Shown here piece after piece: positions 1 to 9,600 of a stretch of 64,000 nt of DNA. The stretch is taken from NCBI RefSeq assembly GCF_009882985.1, contig NZ_WTUZ01000016.1:22455-86454 (forward strand), given 5' to 3'. The DNA is from Paenibacillus silvestris (GTDB taxonomy: Bacteria; Bacillota; Bacilli; Paenibacillales; NBRC-103111). The position numbers were made by a program, and so were the translations under genes. The notes under the pieces are model-generated. The model did no database searches. It was not told the origin of the DNA and saw nothing but the letters and a program-made list of their open reading frames with translations. Within the stretch, counting starts at the first letter, position 1, and the number at the start of each line of letters is the position of its first letter.

Positions 1-1
1 T

Positions 2-112
2 GTTCCTTATGTAGAAGGGATGGAGGCTAATATCGAGCCACCTACTCCTGAGGCTATGCAACATCTCTTATCCGTTTCCAAAAAGTATCATATTACTTAT
101 CCTGGTCTTTAA
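2..112 (+). CDS. 3' end of a CDS, probably cupin family (partial)
   Basis: Only the last 36 codons are inside the window; the reading frame enters from the left edge and stops with TAA. The tail contains a Pro-Pro followed by a short helix and a KKYHITYPG ending. That resembles the C-terminal tail of small cupin-domain proteins (quercetinase-like), but the metal-binding core is outside the window, so the family call is tentative. The frame is open across the whole fragment, and a strong hairpin terminator follows 16 bases after the stop, which supports a genuine gene end. Confidence 0.4.
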   Translation, partial: VPYVEGMEANIEPPTPEAMQHLLSVSKKYHITYPGL

Positions 113-128
113 TTTTACAAAAAATGTA

Positions 129-187
129 ATCGGCCTGTGAGGCTATTGGTTCCCTAGTGAACAATAGACTACAGGCCGATGATTTTT
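129..187 (+). terminator. Rho-independent terminator
   Basis: A perfect 10-bp stem (ATCGGCCTGT / ACAGGCCGAT) with a 32-base loop is followed by GATTTTTC. It lies just after the stop of the partial gene at the left edge. Confidence 0.7.
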
Positions 188-317
188 CACTAGTCAGGAT
201 CAAGCGGTGGGCTGGGGAGTTGCAGCTTTTGACCGGCACATCAATGTCTGCCTATCCGCTGAATGTTTTCATCATAAGCAAAGGTCGAATATTATTACAC
301 TGAAAGAGGGAATATAC

Positions 318-1208
318 ATGACGTCATCTAATTTTCAAGCCTCCATTGGTACACCAGCTATGCACGAGCTCGTTATTGATGGTATACGACAAGTTTATCA
401 TATTGCAGGGGAAGGTCCGGTTTGTCTCGTTCATGCAGGAGGCCCTGGTTTTCATTGGGGCTATATGCGCATGCCGTTGCTAGAAAAATCCATGACCGTT
501 ATCTATTTGGAGGCAGTAGGCACAGGAAATTCCGATAACCTTCCAGACGGAGATTATACGATGCCGAAATACGCCTACTTCGCTCATAAAGTAGCAGAAC
601 ATATTGGAGCGCATCAGCCATTTTTCCTAGGTCACTCGCATGGCGGTTTCGTAGGCCTACAATATGCACTTGATTATCCGGACGAACTCGGCGGCCTTAT
701 CCTCTACAGCTCGGCTCCGTGTATGAATCAAGATCTTGGAATGGAGCAGGTTCAACAACTTGAAATTTTTACCCAGCGTTGGGCGGATCTTCCGGAAGCT
801 CAGGATGCGAAGCAGGCATGGATGGACATGATTACGGGAAAAGCGCAGGATAGAGAAGCGATCCTGAAGGTCTTGGGGCGCTTGATGCCTGCTTTCTTCG
901 GTAATTATTGGAAACTTTCGGAAGGTTTTAACGAGTGGCAAGCTAGTTTGGATTTCTCCGTTGATCCGAATCGAAAGCCGTATATGTGGGATGTTCGTGA
1001 TACCTTAGAAACAATTCAAACCAGAACCCTGATCTTAGTCGGAGAATACGATTTTAACTGCGGACCGCGTTGGGCCAAGGAGATGGATGAGAAGATCCCA
1101 GCTTCGCAGCTCGTAATGTTCGAACAAGGGGGGCATATGAACCATGTGGAGATGCCCCAAGAGTTTGTAAAAGCAGTGATTGATTTTGTTTCTCAAGCCT
1201 CAAAATAA
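318..1208 (+). CDS. Alpha/beta hydrolase (proline iminopeptidase-like)
   Basis: 296-residue cytoplasmic alpha/beta hydrolase. The nucleophile elbow GHSHGG places the catalytic Ser at residue 107. The acid is probably Asp245 (GEYDF) and the base His273 (GGHMNH). An HAGGPG motif at residues 39-44 matches the oxyanion-hole loop of proline iminopeptidases and related hydrolases. The frame is open from 207, but ATG 318 is preferred because AAAGAGGG precedes it at normal spacing and the upstream residues look non-coding. The gene stands alone, between two terminators, and the substrate cannot be inferred. Confidence 0.85.
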   Translation: MTSSNFQASIGTPAMHELVIDGIRQVYHIAGEGPVCLVHAGGPGFHWGYMRMPLLEKSMTVIYLEAVGTGNSDNLPDGDYTMPKYAYFAHKVAEHIGAHQPFFLGHSHGGFVGLQYALDYPDELGGLILYSSAPCMNQDLGMEQVQQLEIFTQRWADLPEAQDAKQAWMDMITGKAQDREAILKVLGRLMPAFFGNYWKLSEGFNEWQASLDFSVDPNRKPYMWDVRDTLETIQTRTLILVGEYDFNCGPRWAKEMDEKIPASQLVMFEQGGHMNHVEMPQEFVKAVIDFVSQASK

Positions 1209-1268
1209 GAATGACATAGGCAGATCGTTATTGAGGAACTGATTTAACCATCATTTTGTATCTATTAA

Positions 1269-1311
1269 CAATAAAGAACCATGTAGAATATTTCTACAGG
1301 TTCTTTATTTT
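1269..1311. terminator. Bidirectional terminator between convergent genes
   Basis: An AATAAAGAACC / GGTTCTTTATT stem extends through TGTAGAA/TTCTACA and has A and T runs on its two sides. It lies between the hydrolase and the convergent FMN reductase, so it can serve both. Confidence 0.8.
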
Positions 1312-1391
1312 GCATATTAGTGTGTATAAGTCAACAGGCACAAAAGAATCTTTGCAACTACATATACCATTGAGCCCGGAATATTGCCGAA

Positions 1392-1946
1392 TTAACGCAA
1401 TGTTTTTAATGCGCCGCTCCAAGCAATGACTTGGTCAAGCATCGTGTTGACAGAGGATTCTTGATGCGCAGCCGGCTTGAAGACACTGAAGTTTTCAAAA
1501 TCTGTGAAGAGCGAGAGTCCCACTTGAGCGCGAACGTCGGCCATGTGAAGTTCTGCAGCAATCGTCCGGAGATTTTCAACTGCGCGTTGAGCGCCACTTC
1601 CTCCATAGCCAACAAAACCTACCGCTTTATCTTTCCATTCATTGAAGAGATAATCAATAGCATTCTTTAATGCTGCGGAAGTGGCATGGTTATACTCGGG
1701 TGTAACAAATACGAAGCCGTCGAAGGAGTTGATCTTCTCCGACCAGGCAATCGTATGGGGCTTCGTATATTGGCCCATGGACGGTGGATACGGTTCATCT
1801 AGTAGTGGCAAATTGAATTCTGCAATATCAACAAGCTCGAAAGAGGCGTCGTCTCGTACTTTTGCGATTTCGGTTACCCAGCGGGCTACAGCTTCACCGT
1901 TTCTGCCTGGGCGTGTGCTTCCAAGAATAATACCTATTTTCAACAT
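1392..1946 (-). CDS. NAD(P)H-dependent FMN reductase, flavodoxin-like fold
   Basis: 184-residue protein of the NADPH-dependent FMN reductase family (azobenzene/quinone/chromate reductase type). It has the N-terminal phosphate-binding loop GSTRPGRNG (residues 9-17) and the flavin-binding TPEYNHATSAALKNAIDYL segment (residues 82-100). It should reduce flavin, quinones or azo compounds in the cytosol using NAD(P)H. The start at 1946 is set by GGAGG seven bases upstream; a longer upstream ATG frame lacks a ribosome binding site. A paralogue lies at 20319. It is transcribed alone from a near-consensus promoter at 2018-2046. Confidence 0.85.
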   Translation of the reverse strand: MLKIGIILGSTRPGRNGEAVARWVTEIAKVRDDASFELVDIAEFNLPLLDEPYPPSMGQYTKPHTIAWSEKINSFDGFVFVTPEYNHATSAALKNAIDYLFNEWKDKAVGFVGYGGSGAQRAVENLRTIAAELHMADVRAQVGLSLFTDFENFSVFKPAAHQESSVNTMLDQVIAWSGALKTLR

Positions 1947-1990
1947 CGTAATTCCTCCAATTTGGTGTGATTTCATAATAATATTAATAC

Positions 1991-2046
1991 TATAATTAGA
2001 ATATTAATATATTAAAAATTATAATGATAGTGTATATGCTTGTCAA
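1991..2046 (-). promoter_or_regulatory. SigmaA promoter with AT-rich palindromic operator
   Basis: Reading leftwards, TTGACA (2046-2041), a 17-base spacer and TATAAT (2023-2018) form a perfect vegetative promoter for the FMN reductase. Directly downstream is the 12-bp palindrome TTAATATATTAA (2004-2015) followed by more ATTAATA-type half sites. Such positioning over the transcription start is typical of a repressor site (MarR or HxlR class), which is an inference. Confidence 0.65.
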
Positions 2047-2193
2047 TAACTAGGTTTATCCCATCTGGTCGATTCTATTTATGAGAGCAAGAGTAAAGTA
2101 GAAATGCATGAGTAATAGAGTTCGTTAAACAAACGTAAAATGGCTGCCGCGTGCTGCCTTAACGTCTAACCCTATTGGCAGGAAGATGAATGA

Positions 2194-2501
2194 AGGTCAG
2201 CGAATATTCTTAGTATTGGAATTAGAGAGGAACGAGAATGCAGAGTGCAAACCAATCGTTGTAGTATTAAGGTTACAAAAAATGGTTTTGCATGTGAGGC
2301 GGTTAGTGAAGTAGTTTACCATTCCTTCGAAGATAAAGCTTTTACAAAGCTTATTGCTGAAGCACAATCCGCAAACACTTCTTCATGTGCCTTATTAAAG
2401 AGACTTGGTTTTATGAAGTAAAGAAAGTTATTCGTTTTGATGCAGAACAAGTAATTTTTGCTTTAAATCAGTCGGATTATAAACAAATAACTATCAGATA
2501 G
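2194..2501 (+). pseudogene. GNAT (RimJ/RimL-type) acetyltransferase remnant, frameshifted
   Basis: One frame encodes a GNAT core: GFACEAVSEVV followed by AEAQSANTSSCALLKRLGF, which corresponds to the acetyl-CoA binding helix and the QxxNxxSxxLLEKLGF signature. That frame ends at a TAA (2419-2421). The family's next strand, EVKKVIRFDAEQVIFAL, continues in the frame one base over, down to TAG at 2501. The N-terminal half is not visible. This is therefore a 5'-truncated, frameshifted gene, not two small genes. A sequencing error could explain the frameshift but not the missing 5' half. Confidence 0.65.
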
Positions 2502-2522
2502 ACTAGAATAGGACAATAAAAC

Positions 2523-2571
2523 AGCGACAGCCATGGACTATATCTACTAATCCATGGCTGTCGCTATCTTA
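2523..2571 (+). terminator. Hairpin terminator after GNAT remnant
   Basis: A perfect 15-bp stem (AGCGACAGCCATGGA / TCCATGGCTGTCGCT) with a 13-base loop lies 21 bases after the end of the pseudogene. The T-run behind it is weak. It may act in both directions. Confidence 0.6.
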
Positions 2572-2689
2572 ACTTTTATTCTCAGTCTATAACCTTTTTT
2601 AAGGGGTCTCATGGTGTTAAAGGATATTGGGTTTTATAACGACGGAGCAGATCGATGCTCTGGCCCCCAAATTAAAGAAATTGAAAAAG

Positions 2690-2733
2690 GCAAGTTGACG
2701 TCGGTAGCCAACCGGTGTCAGCTTGCTTTTTTC
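2690..2733 (+). terminator. Orphan terminator-like hairpin
   Basis: GCAAGTTGAC pairs with GTCAGCTTGC (one G-U wobble), with an inner CGG/CCG pair, and is followed by TTTTTT. No convincing gene precedes it within 190 bases. It may end a small RNA or be a relic of a lost gene. Confidence 0.5.
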
Positions 2734-3115
2734 ATCAGAGCACCACTGCTATTAATGTGACGTGTAATGTTACTAATAATAACATTAAATTAGGCGGGAT
2801 AATTGTCAATTTTATTCATTGATAACCAATAAATATATCTCTTTCGTAGTTTGAAACACCTTTTTTCAAATGAAGATAAACAAAATAAATGGGTGTTTTC
2901 CAAGGAAAACACTTGTATAACAAGGGTTTTGGAAGATGAATGAAAAACCATTTACCAACAATCCCGATTTATAGAGAAATTTTAACTATATCAAAAATTA
3001 TGTTATAAATCAATATTTTTAGTTTAAAGCTATATTTTTTCTGGTTAATCCATGTTAGTATACTTGTCATGACTCAGTTACTGGTCATAGTTTACTAGTT
3101 TGAAGGAAGTGATTC
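2734..3115. other. AT-rich intergenic region, no gene seen
   Basis: No convincing coding frame is present. The DNA is strongly AT-rich and precedes the subtilase pair, so it probably holds their promoter. ATGAC-N9-GTCAT dyad-like halves occur near 3069-3088. No clear -35/-10 pair could be chosen. Confidence 0.4.
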
Positions 3116-3211
3116 ATGCACGTATTCGCTCCGCACCTATTTCACGCATTTTGGTTTAAAAATTTCGTAGAGGAAGTGACAACTTGTATTCGAACCGTAG
3201 AAAGACATTAA
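3116..3211 (+). CDS. Possible 31-residue leader peptide overlapping the pseudo-subtilase start
   Basis: An ATG preceded by GAAGGAAGTGATTC opens a 31-codon frame rich in His, Phe and aromatic residues. It ends at TAA 3209-3211, 27 bases inside the next gene, which starts at TTG 3184. The arrangement would allow translational coupling. No family is recognised, and the good ribosome binding site is the only support. Confidence 0.3.
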   Translation: MHVFAPHLFHAFWFKNFVEEVTTCIRTVERH

Positions 3212-6200
3212 CGTTCCTTGCATCTTTCCTTATCGCATCTTCAATGGTCGTCCCCGCATACGCCGAGGGTACTATCTCGGTTCAAGGTGCTGGTACTGAC
3301 CCAAATGCACGATTGCCCAAGTTAAAAAAGAGCCAATGGCCAACTGACCCAGTAACTGAAAGCAGCGTTCAGACTGACCCTCAACCAGCTGCAATTGCGG
3401 CTTACGAACCTCCAAGCAATGCTGAGAAAACCACCACACTCGCAACAGATCGCATCATCGTTAAATATAAATCTAACACTTTAAAATCCTCTGCGCTTTC
3501 AAACACGATCGCCCCACAAGTCGAAGAAGTCAAGGAGCTCTCTGCTCTCAATTCTAAAATACTCCATGTCAAACAGAACTCAAACCTTCTTCATGTTATT
3601 GATGAGCTGAGCAAAGATCCGAATGTTCTTTACGCAGAACCCGACTTTAAGTTGACCATCCCACAGACCGTCAAAGAACCGATTTCCTCAAACACGCAAT
3701 CGAAAGTCACGCTTCAACACGACACCATAGATTCCTCCCAAACTCTTTTACCTAACGATCCGTTTTTTTCCGATCAATGGTATTTACATAACACAGGTCA
3801 GATTTATAATATTGGGGCCAGCCAATATATTTCTACCCCTGGGATTGACATTCAAGCGTTGAAAGCATGGGAGATTACGCAAGGAAGTGAAGATGTCACC
3901 GTTGCTGTTATGTCTTCAGGCATGGAGATCACAAACTCGGATATAGCCTCGAATATTTGGAAAAATTCAGATGAAGATCCATATAACGATAAGGACGATG
4001 ATGAGAACGGTTATATCAATGATATGAACGGCTGGGATTTTGCTCACAATGACAACACGCTCTACGATCCCAGCGATGGCTTCAATGACTACCGTGGTAC
4101 GTACTATGGAAAAGCAATTGCGGCAGCAATAAACAATAGAGTTGGAATCGCTGGTGTTGCCCCTAATATTAAATTGATGCCGTTGAAAATTTTCAGTCCT
4201 GATCGCGGTTACCTCTCTGATGCGATTGAAGCCATTAACTACGCCGAAGCTAAAGGCGTCAAAATTGCGTATCTAGGCTGGACCTTGAGTGAATACAGCC
4301 AGGCGTTATACGAAGTCATTTCTAATTCCAAAATGCTCTTTGTTACCTTCGCAGGCCCGGGTGACGCCCGAAACTTCAATGCAGATCTTAGCCCCCTATA
4401 TCCAAAAGCTTATCTTACAGATAATGTTTTGAGTGTCAACTCTGTAGACTCCAATGGCCAATTAGGCGATAGCTCATCAGTCGGTAAAACGTATGTAGAT
4501 GTAGCCGCCCCCGGCTATCTCATCAGCCTTACTGGCATCGATGCTCCAATGGGCTATGCTGCTGAGATTCATAAATATGCCGGAGCTGATAACGCTGAAT
4601 ACAAAGCCATTTTTAATGGGATCGGGTTCGAGGTAGTGCCGACTGAGGAGGGTTTCGACCCTAAACAACGTCAAGTTATGTTCGATCGGGCGATGAAATT
4701 CTTGGATGACTTTGAGGCGAATAAGGATGTCAAGGTGCTCCTCGTTCAAGACAATATGTTTGATCCCTTCTTTCATAATCCCGATGACGGTCCGATAGAA
4801 GTTCCGCCGTTAGATCCGGCGTTAGATCCTACGTTAGCCATCTACAAAGATCTATTACATAATGCAGGCTACTCGGAAAGTAATATCGACGTCTACACAA
4901 CAGTGGAGCTAGAAGACGGCCCTGATCTCAGCACGCTGCAAAGCCATGATATCGTCGTCTGGTTTACAGGAACATTATTCGCCTCGACATTGACTTTGAT
5001 CACCGACAATGACCAAGCCAATTTAACGGCATACCTGAACGGTGGTGGACACTTGATGATTTCCGGTGAGGACTCGATAGATGGCATCTCATCCACGCCA
5101 TTTGTCACCGACACGTTACATCTAAAAATCCTAGAATCCGGTACTGTCAGCGGAGAGGTCGTCGGTCAGCCAGATACGATCTATGGTAATGATGCTTATC
5201 TTCTGTACTATTTCAATGAATTTGTACCTAACATTGTAAGCACTGATTCTTCCATTACAAAGATTAATCTTACCCCACCTAATACGCGCATATTCCAAGG
5301 AGGCGAGGATTACGCAGCTGTGATTGCTGCAGGAACCGCTGCGCTCGTGGCATCCGAATTTCCATCTATGGACGCCGCTTCTATTAGACATCGAATTATA
5401 AATAGTGGAACGCCTCTGCTCTCGCTAGCCAAGGCGAACGCAAGTGGTAAAATGGTCAATGCGTTCCGGGCTTTAACGAGTAAGGATATTCCTGGTACAC
5501 CGCTGAATGATTCAACCGTCACCAAGAAGCTGAGCGCTGGCACCAGCGAGTCCGATGATGTCTATGCCATTGAGTTAGGCGCTGGCGAAAGCATTACAGC
5601 TACATTAACCGCCGACGCAGTAACTGACTTCGATCTGTACTTGTATGATTCCACGGCAACCACGATAACAAGTAAATACGGCATCATTGCCATTTCGGAG
5701 AATGATTCCTCGGCAGAAAGCATCACCTACACGGCTAAAGCATCCGGAACGTATTACATCAATGTCAGTGCCTATCAAGGAGCCGGCTCCTATACGCTGA
5801 ATCTGCATTCTAACAATCAAGCGGGTATGTTCCAGGATACGCATAGCGCACTTGCCTATAGCGGCAATTGGTCAACAATATCGGCGAAAAATGGTACTTT
5901 CCGACAAATCGATAATGTCGGAAGCGTAGAATTTGGCTTCAGAGGCAATCAGATCGAATGGATTGGCACCAAAAATCCGGAACAAGGCATTGCAGATGTC
6001 TATATTGATGGCATCAAAGTAGCCTCTCCATCTCTGTACAGCAAGTCGACCTTATATGAGCAATCTTTGTTCAAGCAATCGTTCGCAAACGGGCACCACA
6101 TGATCAAAGTCGTATGGACGGGCAAATCCGACCCATCCGTCAAAAAAGCAGCGCACACTTACATCAATGTCGATGCCTTTAAAGCTGCAACCTTAATGCG

Positions 6201-6564
6201 CTCCAATGATCCAACCGCTATTTTCAATGGACTATGGGGTTCATCATTTAACGAATATTTTAGTCGTGGCGTGCAGCGGTTTACGGAAACAAAGGATAAC
6301 TCAGTTATGTATACCTTCTCCGGTTCAGCGGTAACGCTGCTTGCCAATACTGGACAAAACCGTGGAAAAGCAAACATATATATTGATGAACGGCTTATCT
6401 CGACCGTTGACTTGTACAGCCCCATTGCAGCCAATCAAGTCCCAGTATTCACAACTGCTCTGACTAAAGGCAAACATACCCTCAAGGTTGTCCATACAGG
6501 CGAAAAGAATAATAAATCAACCGGCACGCTCATCACCATTGATGCGCTGCATTTCGTCGAATAA
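3184..6564 (+). CDS. Secreted subtilase-like pseudopeptidase with PPC and C-terminal beta-sandwich repeats
   Basis: 1126 residues starting at TTG 3184 (AGAGGAAG upstream). A Sec signal peptide covers about 1-28, then a propeptide-like domain (85-160) and an S8 fold from about 190 (PNDPFFSDQWYLHNTGQ). All catalytic positions are replaced: the Asp site reads AVMSSG (Ser244), the His site RGTYYG (Arg304), the oxyanion Asn site AGPG (Pro392), and the GTSMAAP site GEDYAAV (Asp709). An alpha/beta insert lies at about 460-705. A PPC domain follows (about 790-875), then two tandem repeats of about 110 residues (885-1000 and 1005-1126) resembling carbohydrate-binding sandwiches. It should be extracellular and non-proteolytic. 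An intact subtilase follows 29-44 bases downstream, so co-expression is likely. Confidence 0.85.
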   Translation: MYSNRRKTLTFLASFLIASSMVVPAYAEGTISVQGAGTDPNARLPKLKKSQWPTDPVTESSVQTDPQPAAIAAYEPPSNAEKTTTLATDRIIVKYKSNTLKSSALSNTIAPQVEEVKELSALNSKILHVKQNSNLLHVIDELSKDPNVLYAEPDFKLTIPQTVKEPISSNTQSKVTLQHDTIDSSQTLLPNDPFFSDQWYLHNTGQIYNIGASQYISTPGIDIQALKAWEITQGSEDVTVAVMSSGMEITNSDIASNIWKNSDEDPYNDKDDDENGYINDMNGWDFAHNDNTLYDPSDGFNDYRGTYYGKAIAAAINNRVGIAGVAPNIKLMPLKIFSPDRGYLSDAIEAINYAEAKGVKIAYLGWTLSEYSQALYEVISNSKMLFVTFAGPGDARNFNADLSPLYPKAYLTDNVLSVNSVDSNGQLGDSSSVGKTYVDVAAPGYLISLTGIDAPMGYAAEIHKYAGADNAEYKAIFNGIGFEVVPTEEGFDPKQRQVMFDRAMKFLDDFEANKDVKVLLVQDNMFDPFFHNPDDGPIEVPPLDPALDPTLAIYKDLLHNAGYSESNIDVYTTVELEDGPDLSTLQSHDIVVWFTGTLFASTLTLITDNDQANLTAYLNGGGHLMISGEDSIDGISSTPFVTDTLHLKILESGTVSGEVVGQPDTIYGNDAYLLYYFNEFVPNIVSTDSSITKINLTPPNTRIFQGGEDYAAVIAAGTAALVASEFPSMDAASIRHRIINSGTPLLSLAKANASGKMVNAFRALTSKDIPGTPLNDSTVTKKLSAGTSESDDVYAIELGAGESITATLTADAVTDFDLYLYDSTATTITSKYGIIAISENDSSAESITYTAKASGTYYINVSAYQGAGSYTLNLHSNNQAGMFQDTHSALAYSGNWSTISAKNGTFRQIDNVGSVEFGFRGNQIEWIGTKNPEQGIADVYIDGIKVASPSLYSKSTLYEQSLFKQSFANGHHMIKVVWTGKSDPSVKKAAHTYINVDAFKAATLMRSNDPTAIFNGLWGSSFNEYFSRGVQRFTETKDNSVMYTFSGSAVTLLANTGQNRGKANIYIDERLISTVDLYSPIAANQVPVFTTALTKGKHTLKVVHTGEKNNKSTGTLITIDALHFVE

Positions 6565-6608
6565 GCATTCTTTAGTACCTTATCCTGTTCGAAATGAGGA
6601 AAACGAAC

Positions 6609-9600
6609 TTGAACCTATTCATCCATAAAAAAACGGCTTCGCTCCTGACCATCACCGCACTGCTCAGCAGTCTACTGAGTCAAAGCATCTATGCTTCCGA
6701 GCCGACTGCGCCCATCCTTCCTGGCATGACGAAGGCCAAATTGCATGCTCTTATTCAAGAAGCGCAAAACAAGCAAGGTTCTGCGGATAAATCATCGCCG
6801 TCCATCATCGCAGATGATATTAATACCAATTCTACAGAACTTATCAACGTCATTGTCCAGCTAAGCAACCAGCCTGCGGCAGTAGGCCGATATGCAGCTA
6901 AAATGGGCTATCGAACACTGGCTGCCGAAGCAATCGAAGCCAACGTACAAAGCGAACAATCTTCTTTCCTTAGCAGCGCTTCGCGGAAAGGCATTAATCT
7001 TCAAGTTCTTCATCAATACAATACGGTACTGAATGGTTTGGAAGTTAGCATACAAGCGAATGATATTCCGAAGCTCGCGCAGTTGCCAGGCGTAACATCC
7101 ATTCATCAAAATCAGGTTTATTACGCCATCCCTGTACCGATGGACGTTGAAACGCAAGGAATTGATAATCCAATCTTTGATATCAATCCGTTAAAGCAAA
7201 TTGGGGCGGATATCGCGTGGGATAAAGGCTTTACAGGCGCGGGCGTGAAAGTCGGCGTCATTGATACAGGCGGTGACTATGTGCACCCTGATCTTAAAGA
7301 TGCCATAGATCGCGATTATAAGGGCTATGATGCTTACAATCAGGATAAAGACCCTTATGAAGATGTCCCTCCAGCTTGGGATAAACCGGGCAGTTCCCAT
7401 GGAACACATGTTTCGGGCACGATCGTCGGCAGATTCGCGAATCCAACTTCCGAGTTCGTTCAGAAAGGCGTTGCTTATGGATCCGATCTTTATTTGTACA
7501 AAGTACTTGGCGGCGCACATGGCACCGGTTCATCCGCTCAAATCATTGCCGGTATCGAGAAAGCAGTAGAAGATGGAATGGACGTCATTAACTTGTCCTT
7601 AGGATCATCCGCGTACAAAGATCCAAACTCTCCCGATTCAATTGCAGTGAACAATGCCGTATTGGCAGGCGTCGTGGCTGTTGTAGCGAACGGAAATGAT
7701 GGAGCGAGTTTGCCTTATTATTACTCCATGGGATCTCCCGCTTCTGCGCATCTCGCTATTTCGGTTGCTGCTGCCACAAGTCCAAGCAGACACTACACCT
7801 CCTCGCTTGAGAGCACGGTTTCTGTATCGAGCGTGACTTATGCCACTTATCACTTGAATCCTAGCTTGGTTAGCTGGAGAACAGATGAAACGCAATTCGA
7901 TAGCTCGCTAGGAAATCAAACCATGGAAGCCGTCTTTGTTGGCCTAGGCAGACAAGTTGATTTTGAACAGGCTGGCGACCTGACAGGCAAAGTTGCCATT
8001 ATCTCACGCGGTGTGATCGCATTTGAGGAAAAGGTGGTGAATGCTGCTAGATCAAATGCTGCTGCAGCTATCGTTTTTAATGGAAACGCCTCGTTTGATA
8101 TTAGTGGTGATCCTAATGGTATCGATCTTTCGGAAGAAATACCTGGCAGAGACGGTCCCATCGGTACTCTTTCCAGACTTGGTGGTGACCATAAATTTTT
8201 GCCCACGTTCGATATGCCAGGGAAGGAGGGCCGTGCCTTAGTGAGAACAATATTGACTACTCCGTACTCGACCCTGAAGATTTCATTTGGCAGCACGTTT
8301 AATCAAGTGGATCTGATTGGTGATACGGTTGCCGATTTCAGTTCCCGTGGACCTAACTCTGATAATAATTACGGCATTAAGCCCGACATCAGTGCTCCCG
8401 GTGTCAATATTAGGTCTACCATACCGGCTTATGGTAAAGACAAACCTGATATCAGCTACGATGAGGCCTACGGGAGAATGAGCGGTACAAGTATGGCGGC
8501 TCCGCACATTACGGGACTTGTTGCACTTTTAAAAGACAAATATAAAGATGTGGATAAGAACAACGATGGCATGGAGGATTGGTCTCCGATGGACTACCGT
8601 GCCGCATTAGCGAATACATCCGAAATGATTAGAGATGCAGATGGAACACTTTACGATGTATATTCTCAAGGTGCTGGTCGGGCTAATATCGCCAATGCAC
8701 TGGAAACTCCAGCACTGCTTGAAGCCATTGATCCACTGACGATTTATAATTCAAAGTTGGATCCAATCAGCATGGAAAGCAGCGCAAGCAGCGTGAGCTT
8801 CGGCGTAATCGATCCTAAATTGAACAAAGCGGTTACCAAGCCACTTCAGCTTAAAAACATGTCCGACAATGTATTGAGCTACACCGCTTCAGTTGTCATG
8901 CATCCAAGTGTGACGTCGGATCCGAACAAACCGATTCCAACGCCAGACGTTAATCAAATCAGCATGTCGCTCGATGGACTTGACGCCAATTCCGATCAAG
9001 TGATCACCGTCGTACCGAACGCGCAGCAGCGTTTCACCCTCTCTGCGTTGGCGTCAGCTAATGCTCCGAATGGTGTTTACGAAGGGCACGTGTTATTGAA
9101 GAGCGCCGGTCATCCAGACCTGCACCTTCCTTTTGTTATCCACATTGGCGAAGGTTCAGATAATAATCAATTCGTTCTTCAGAACCTGACTTTATCTGAT
9201 CAGACGATCAATGGAGATGAAAGCATTGATCTATCCGTAACGATAAATTCCGATACGCAGAAATATATCGTAATTTATGCTACAGACATAGAAGGAATAG
9301 GCGAAAATGAACCTGTACCTACTGTTGGCGAGATTTTCAATTTTGATACAGAAGCGCATATGTACAGAGCCATACCTCGTGGCAAGCTTAATTTCCACGA
9401 TATTCGTAACAGTTTCGGACTAACTTTGGATTCTGAGTTAAATGTAAATACAACCAGGCTTGCAGATGGGTTGCATAATTTTGTGGTTCTTAGCTACTCA
9501 GACCTCACTAACCCGGTTGATCCGAGTACTGCATTCAAATCTTTTTATGTAAGCTCCGAGCCTGTACCAACTCAAACACCACCACCATCACCACCTGCTT

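Noticed and set aside
2611..2757. 48-codon ATG frame ending inside a hairpin region
   Set aside because: No clear ribosome binding site, no recognised family, and it runs through a terminator-like hairpin.
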